Shown here in pieces: positions 60,301-64,000 of a stretch of DNA of 64,000 nucleotides; within the stretch, counting starts at the first letter, position 1; each line of letters opens with the position of its first letter. The notes under the pieces are model-generated. The model was given only the letters and a program-made list of their open reading frames with translations. It had not been told where the DNA came from and did not search any database. Both the position numbers and the translations under genes were made by a program. Origin of the DNA: Clostridium_AT radicumherbarum (GTDB lineage: Bacteria; Bacillota; Clostridia; Clostridiales; Clostridiaceae); NCBI RefSeq assembly GCF_045310525.1, contig NZ_JBJHZY010000002.1, positions 682,001 through 746,000 of the forward strand, read 5' to 3'.

Positions 60301-61839
60301 ATGAATTTAGAATTTTATGGTGCAGCTGGCTGTGTTACAGGTTCTTGTCACATTTTAAATGTAAACGATAAGAAAATACTTTTAGACTGCGGCATGTATC
60401 AAGGTAAAGATGAGAAGGAAAGAGGAGGAAACGAATTCTTTAACTTCAATCCTAAAGATATAGATTATGTTATCTTGTCTCATGCTCATATTGACCACAG
60501 CGGCAGAATTCCACTTTTATATAAGCAGGGCTTTAAAGGCCAGGTTTTATGCACTGAGGTTACAAAGGATCTTTGTAGTGTTATGCTTCCTGATTCAGGA
60601 CACATTCAAGAAATGGAAATCGAATGGAAAAACAGGAAAAGGATGAGGCAAGGTCTAAAGCCTCTTGAGCCTCTATATACTGCTAAATTAGCTGAACTGT
60701 CCATGTATTTATTCTATGGTCATTCTTATGATGAATGGGTAGAGGTGTTTGAGGGTTTTAAAATTAGATTCAGAGATGCAGGTCATTTGCTAGGATCTGC
60801 AATGGTTGAACTTAGAATTAAAGAAGCTAATAAGGATGAAATAAAGTTAGTTTACAGTGGTGATATTGGAAATAAGAATATTCCTATAATAAAGGATCCT
60901 ACCTTAATAGAAGAAGCAGATTACGTTATAATGGAAACAACTTATGGAGATAGGCTTCATGATAATATTAATTCTGAGTTCGAGCAGCTTGTACAAATAA
61001 TTAATGATACCTTTAAAAGAGGCGGAAACGTTATTATACCTTCCTTTGCAGTTGGGAGAGCTCAAGAAGTCATTTATGCATTAAATAGATACATTGAGAG
61101 AAAGCTTTTAAAGGATTTAACAGTATATGTGGATAGTCCTTTGGCATCTGAGTCTACAAAAATCTTTAAAAAATACAGTGACTACTATGATGATGAGGCT
61201 ATTAAAATTGTTAGAGAAGGCATTGATCCTTTGGACTTTGATGGACTAACCTTTACAAAATCTCCAGATGAATCAGCAGCTATTAATAAAATTCAAAGTG
61301 GTGCTATAGTTATTTCTGCAAGCGGCATGTGCGAAGCTGGTAGAATAAAACACCACTTGAAACATAATTTGTGGAGAAAAGAATGTTCTATAGTATTCGT
61401 AGGGTATCAAGCTGTTGGAACCCTTGGCAGGACGATACTTGATGGCGCTAAAACAGTAAAATTATTTGGTGAAGAAGTTGCTGTTAATGCACAAATTCAT
61501 GTACTGCATGGCTTATCCGGTCACGCTGATAGAAATGGACTTTTAGAGTGGGCACAAGGCTTTAAGAATAAGCCTAAGGAGATACTACTTGTTCATGGTG
61601 ACAGAGAAGCACAGGTAAGTTTTATGGAGTTATTGAAATCAAAGGGTATTAAAACAAGAATTATGCAGCTTGGTGATAAATATTATCTTGAGGAAGGTCT
61701 TGTTAAGAACAAAGAGATTATTGCCTCTCCTACAAGTATTAAAGAAAGAATACTAAAACTTCTTGATTCCATAGACGATGTAGATTCCATGGATAAAGAT
61801 GCCTTAACTAAGGAGTTAAATAAGATTATTAACGGATAA
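60301..61839 (+). CDS. MBL-fold, beta-CASP family RNA-processing protein
   Basis: Metallo-beta-lactamase/beta-CASP nuclease of 512 residues from the ATG with GGGAGGG upstream. His61, His63, Asp65 and His66 lie in LSHAHIDHSGRIP; further motifs are FRDAGHLLGSAMVEL, VYSGDIGNKN, TTYGDRLH, IPSFAVGRAQEVIYAL (beta-CASP), ISASGMCEAGRIKHHL and LHGLSGHADRNGLLEWA. This matches bacterial YSH1/CPSF-like exonucleases, distinct from RNase J (shorter, no long C-terminal domain). The last 40 residues add a charged helix. RNA turnover is the likely role; substrates unknown. Confidence 0.92.
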   Translation: MNLEFYGAAGCVTGSCHILNVNDKKILLDCGMYQGKDEKERGGNEFFNFNPKDIDYVILSHAHIDHSGRIPLLYKQGFKGQVLCTEVTKDLCSVMLPDSGHIQEMEIEWKNRKRMRQGLKPLEPLYTAKLAELSMYLFYGHSYDEWVEVFEGFKIRFRDAGHLLGSAMVELRIKEANKDEIKLVYSGDIGNKNIPIIKDPTLIEEADYVIMETTYGDRLHDNINSEFEQLVQIINDTFKRGGNVIIPSFAVGRAQEVIYALNRYIERKLLKDLTVYVDSPLASESTKIFKKYSDYYDDEAIKIVREGIDPLDFDGLTFTKSPDESAAINKIQSGAIVISASGMCEAGRIKHHLKHNLWRKECSIVFVGYQAVGTLGRTILDGAKTVKLFGEEVAVNAQIHVLHGLSGHADRNGLLEWAQGFKNKPKEILLVHGDREAQVSFMELLKSKGIKTRIMQLGDKYYLEEGLVKNKEIIASPTSIKERILKLLDSIDDVDSMDKDALTKELNKIING

Positions 61840-61850
61840 TAAAATTAAGG

Positions 61851-61892
61851 GACGATATTCCTGCTATAATTTAGCATGGATATCGTCATTTG
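61851..61892 (+). terminator. Intrinsic terminator after the beta-CASP gene
   Basis: GACGATAT and ATATCGTC with inner TGCTA/TAGCA form a hairpin starting 11 bases past the stop, followed by ATTTGTTTTC. Confidence 0.75.
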
Positions 61893-61918
61893 TTTTCTGC
61901 GGCTTGAAGGTTTTTTCC

Positions 61919-61948
61919 ATGTGGTAGAGGGATGTTTCTAGTGCTATA
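61919..61948 (+). repeat. REP-like palindrome copy h1
   Basis: ATGTGGTAGAGGGATG, then TTTCTAGTGCTATA. It lies head-to-head with copy h2, three bases away, between two convergent genes; the two together can form a long cruciform. Confidence 0.75.
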
Positions 61949-61951
61949 CTT

Positions 61952-61982
61952 ATGTGGCACTAGAAACGTCTCTCTGTCACAT
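61952..61982 (-). repeat. REP-like palindrome copy h2, containing the stop codon of the GGDEF-EAL gene
   Basis: On the minus strand ATGTGACAGAGAGACG, then TTTCTAGTGCCACAT. The gene's last codons (VTERRF and TAG) are read from the repeat, so the repeat defines its C-terminus. Sense orientation. Confidence 0.8.
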
Positions 61983-63687
61983 AAACCTTACATAGTTTAC
62001 TTAATTTCTTTTCAAAATCTTTACAGGACAAGGGCTTACCGTATAGAAAACCCTGTGCCTTATCACATTCATGCTGCTTAAGAAAGTTTAGTTGATTAAT
62101 ACTTTCTACCCCTTCTGCAACTACTTCAAGACCCATATTATGGGCAAGCTCGATTACTGCCTTTGTTATTATTTCATCCTTTGTATCAATATTAATATTA
62201 TTAACAAAGGACTTGTCTATTTTTAATGCATCTATAGGTAATTTTTTTAAATAATTTAAAGAAGAATAGCCTGTTCCAAAATCATCTAGTGAAACATGTA
62301 TATTCATTTCTCTAATTTTGTTTAAAACATCTATTGAGAAATCAAAGTCCTTCATTATTATACTTTCTGTAATTTCAATTTCTAAATACATAGGATCTAA
62401 TTTTGTTTCTTCCAGTACGGCCTTAATTGTCTCTAATAAGTCTTCCTGTTCAAATTGTTTTGCAGAGAGATTTATTGCTACTCTTAATGGAGGATAACCT
62501 TTACTTTGCCATTCTTTATTTTGTCTGCATGCTTCATATAATACTTTGTTTCCAATTGGTATAATAAGCCCCGAAGCTTCTGCAATATGAATAAATTTAT
62601 CCGGAGATATCATCCCCTTTTCCGGATGAATCCAGCGTATTAAAGCTTCCATGCCATCCACTTCATTAGTTTTTAAATCTATCTTAGGCTGATAATAAAT
62701 TTCAAAGGTATTATTTTCTATAGCATTCCTAAGTCCTGTTTCAACCTCAATTCTTTCTTTAGTTCTTTCACTTAAGTCCTTTGTAAAAAAGCAGTATCGG
62801 TTTTTGCCTAGTTCCTTGGCATAATAGGTAGCTGTATCAGCATTTTCTACAAAATCATCAAAATTATCTCCATGTTCATTATATATTGCTATTCCAATAC
62901 TGGCTGTTATATAAAGTTCTTTTCCTGCTATTAATATAGAATGATTAATAACGCTCATTATCTTTTCAGTAAAAGTCTTAACCTCTTCTATATCCCCATT
63001 ATAGGTATAAATAATAGCAAATTCATCCTCTCCTATACGAGCCAGGTTCTTTGAATCCTTCATTATGAATTTAAGTCTTGCAGCTATTGCTTTAAGAAAT
63101 CTATTTCCAACAGAATGTCCTAATGTATCGTTTATGTTTTTAAAATTATCCAAATCGATATATAATAGTGCAAGCTTTTTACCATTTTGTTTTAAATTCA
63201 AAATTTCAGCAGAAGCTTTATTGCTTAATGAACTACGATTTTCCAGGCCTGTTAATTCATCTCTTTTTTGTGAGGTTATATTCATCCCTAGACCAACTAT
63301 AAATTCAGGATCTCCATTTGTATCATACATTAAATAGTTTGACCACAGTATATCTATATAACTTCCTTTTTTACAAAAAAACTTGCTTTCTAAGTCAGAG
63401 TCATAAAGAGGTTCATTACTTAATAATTTATGAAATACCTTAAGGGTCTTTGTTTCCAGCCAAATATCAGTAATGGTCTTTCTCCATTTATTACCCAAAA
63501 CTTCCTTTTCCTTATAGCCAGTTATTTCTTCAGCATAATTATTAAACTTTACTAGAGTCCCATTTATTCTCCATACACATATGATGGTTTTTGCGTTATT
63601 AACTAAATTCACGCAAAAATTTCTTGTGTTACAGGAACTACTATTTTTACAGTTTATCACCTGGTCAAATAAAGTAAAATCCTCCAT
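61960..63687 (-). CDS. PAS-GGDEF-EAL protein, probable c-di-GMP phosphodiesterase
   Basis: Cytosolic protein of 575 residues. A PAS domain (about 25-135; GYKEKEVLGNKWRKTI) is followed by GGDEF (about 140-300) with the degenerate motif GEDEF in ARIGEDEFAIIY, so cyclase activity is doubtful. The EAL domain (about 315-565) is intact, with MEALIRW, the IEITESIIM segment, SLDDFGTGYSSLNYL, DALKIDKSFV and VVAEGVES. The prediction is c-di-GMP hydrolysis, with GTP possibly an allosteric ligand. The final residues come from a REP-like repeat. It is just downstream of another GGDEF gene on the same strand. Confidence 0.93.
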   Translation of the reverse strand: MEDFTLFDQVINCKNSSSCNTRNFCVNLVNNAKTIICVWRINGTLVKFNNYAEEITGYKEKEVLGNKWRKTITDIWLETKTLKVFHKLLSNEPLYDSDLESKFFCKKGSYIDILWSNYLMYDTNGDPEFIVGLGMNITSQKRDELTGLENRSSLSNKASAEILNLKQNGKKLALLYIDLDNFKNINDTLGHSVGNRFLKAIAARLKFIMKDSKNLARIGEDEFAIIYTYNGDIEEVKTFTEKIMSVINHSILIAGKELYITASIGIAIYNEHGDNFDDFVENADTATYYAKELGKNRYCFFTKDLSERTKERIEVETGLRNAIENNTFEIYYQPKIDLKTNEVDGMEALIRWIHPEKGMISPDKFIHIAEASGLIIPIGNKVLYEACRQNKEWQSKGYPPLRVAINLSAKQFEQEDLLETIKAVLEETKLDPMYLEIEITESIIMKDFDFSIDVLNKIREMNIHVSLDDFGTGYSSLNYLKKLPIDALKIDKSFVNNINIDTKDEIITKAVIELAHNMGLEVVAEGVESINQLNFLKQHECDKAQGFLYGKPLSCKDFEKKLSKLCKVYVTERRF

Positions 63688-63712
63688 TTAATATCCCACC
63701 ATTTTATATATT

Positions 63713-64000
63713 TTAACTAAATAGTACAACCTTATTTCTGCCTGTCTTCTTTGCCTTATAAAGGGCTGTATCTGCCTGTTCTATCAATACATTTGTGTCA
63801 GTTGTTGTATCGGGATAACTTGAAATTCCAACAGAAATTGTAATTTTTATCTTCTCTTCGGTTAAAAGGGTAAATAAGGCTTCTTCAACATTTTTTCGTA
63901 TTTTTTCACCGATTTTAAGGGCATAGCTAGATGGGCAATCTAGTAAAATTACTGTAAACTCTTCCCCACCATTTCGAGATACTATGTCAAAGCTCCTGCA
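63713..64000 (-). CDS. GGDEF domain diguanylate cyclase (partial, 5' end outside window)
   Basis: The C-terminal 95 residues of a diguanylate cyclase domain are visible, entering from the right edge. The active-site motif NGGEEFTVIL is intact, with TISVGISSYP and ADTALYKAKKTGRNKV following. No stop or frameshift intervenes until the TAA at 63715-63713. It ends 25 bases before the PAS-GGDEF-EAL gene start, so a cyclase and a phosphodiesterase may be made from one transcript. Sensor domains, if any, lie outside. Confidence 0.92.
   Translation of the reverse strand, partial: CRSFDIVSRNGGEEFTVILLDCPSSYALKIGEKIRKNVEEALFTLLTEEKIKITISVGISSYPDTTTDTNVLIEQADTALYKAKKTGRNKVVLFS

Noticed and set aside
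1..64000. tRNA, rRNA, CRISPR array, prophage or intact insertion sequence
   Set aside because: No tRNA T-loop with matching acceptor stem, no rRNA-like sequence, no regularly spaced direct repeats and no transposase, integrase or phage structural gene were found.

Overview
The window reads as a chromosomal segment of a low-GC, anaerobic, Gram-positive bacterium of the Clostridium type. The evidence is the AT-rich sequence, strong AGGAGG ribosome binding sites, intrinsic terminators with T-runs, and gene content: citrate lyase, an O2-reducing flavodiiron fusion, CWB2 cell-wall repeats, DUF1659/DUF2922 and DUF6514 families, and a block matching the Bacillus order acpS-(nnr)-ydcC-alr-ndoAI-ndoA. 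No rRNA, tRNA, CRISPR array, prophage or intact insertion sequence was recognised.

Region by region. (1) 1-11.4 kb: a citrate fermentation operon on the minus strand (citD-citE-citF-citX, then an oxaloacetate decarboxylase/carboxyltransferase subunit cut by the left edge). Upstream lie a GntR/FadR-type regulator, a hybrid Cache-type sensor kinase, an OmpR-type response regulator, an AbrB-family membrane protein and a LysR regulator. (2) 11.4-25.7 kb: cell envelope, division and DNA repair genes: a class B penicillin-binding protein, an FtsW/RodA/SpoVE protein and an FHA protein; uvrA and uvrB with a LexA box; then a MinJ-like PDZ membrane protein, a CtpA/B protease, an EnvC-like M23 hydrolase and FtsX-FtsE. 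(3) 26-34.3 kb: accessory genes: a guanidine-I riboswitch with a Gdx exporter, two acetyltransferases, a VanW protein, a histidine phosphatase, an MFS transporter, a CPBP protease with a small membrane protein, a YidC paralogue with a small partner, and a YitT protein. (4) 34.3-39.5 kb: NdoA/NdoAI toxin-antitoxin, alanine racemase, a YdcC-like lipoprotein, NAD(P)HX repair, AcpS and a DUF6514 protein, the last downstream of a DnaA-box cluster. (5) 39.8-43.9 kb: a MoxR-DUF58-DUF4129 membrane operon. (6) 44-51.3 kb: maltose phosphorolysis (pgmB and a GH65 phosphorylase), a BadF/BcrA-type kinase, and a flavodiiron-rubredoxin-oxidoreductase fusion behind a PerR-like box. (7) 51.3-64 kb: an EamA transporter, a secreted SpoIID-CWB2 protein, a PadR/HAAS-domain pair with a clear operator, DUF1659/DUF2922, a c-di-GMP-I riboswitch above a zinc-ribbon/TPR protein and a membrane metalloprotease, a beta-CASP RNase-like protein, and two c-di-GMP turnover proteins, the last cut by the right edge.

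Two families of non-coding sequence run through the window. One is a REP-like palindrome (GTGGCA, then GGGACGTTTCTT, then TGCCAC) that in most copies starts within about 20 bases of a stop codon and in sense orientation. The other is a two-stem element found just upstream of the ribosome binding site of three unrelated genes (LysR regulator, CtpA/B protease, beta-CASP protein). Neither is explained by the genes. They, the c-di-GMP-controlled TPR/protease pair, and the DnaA-box cluster are the most interesting items here.
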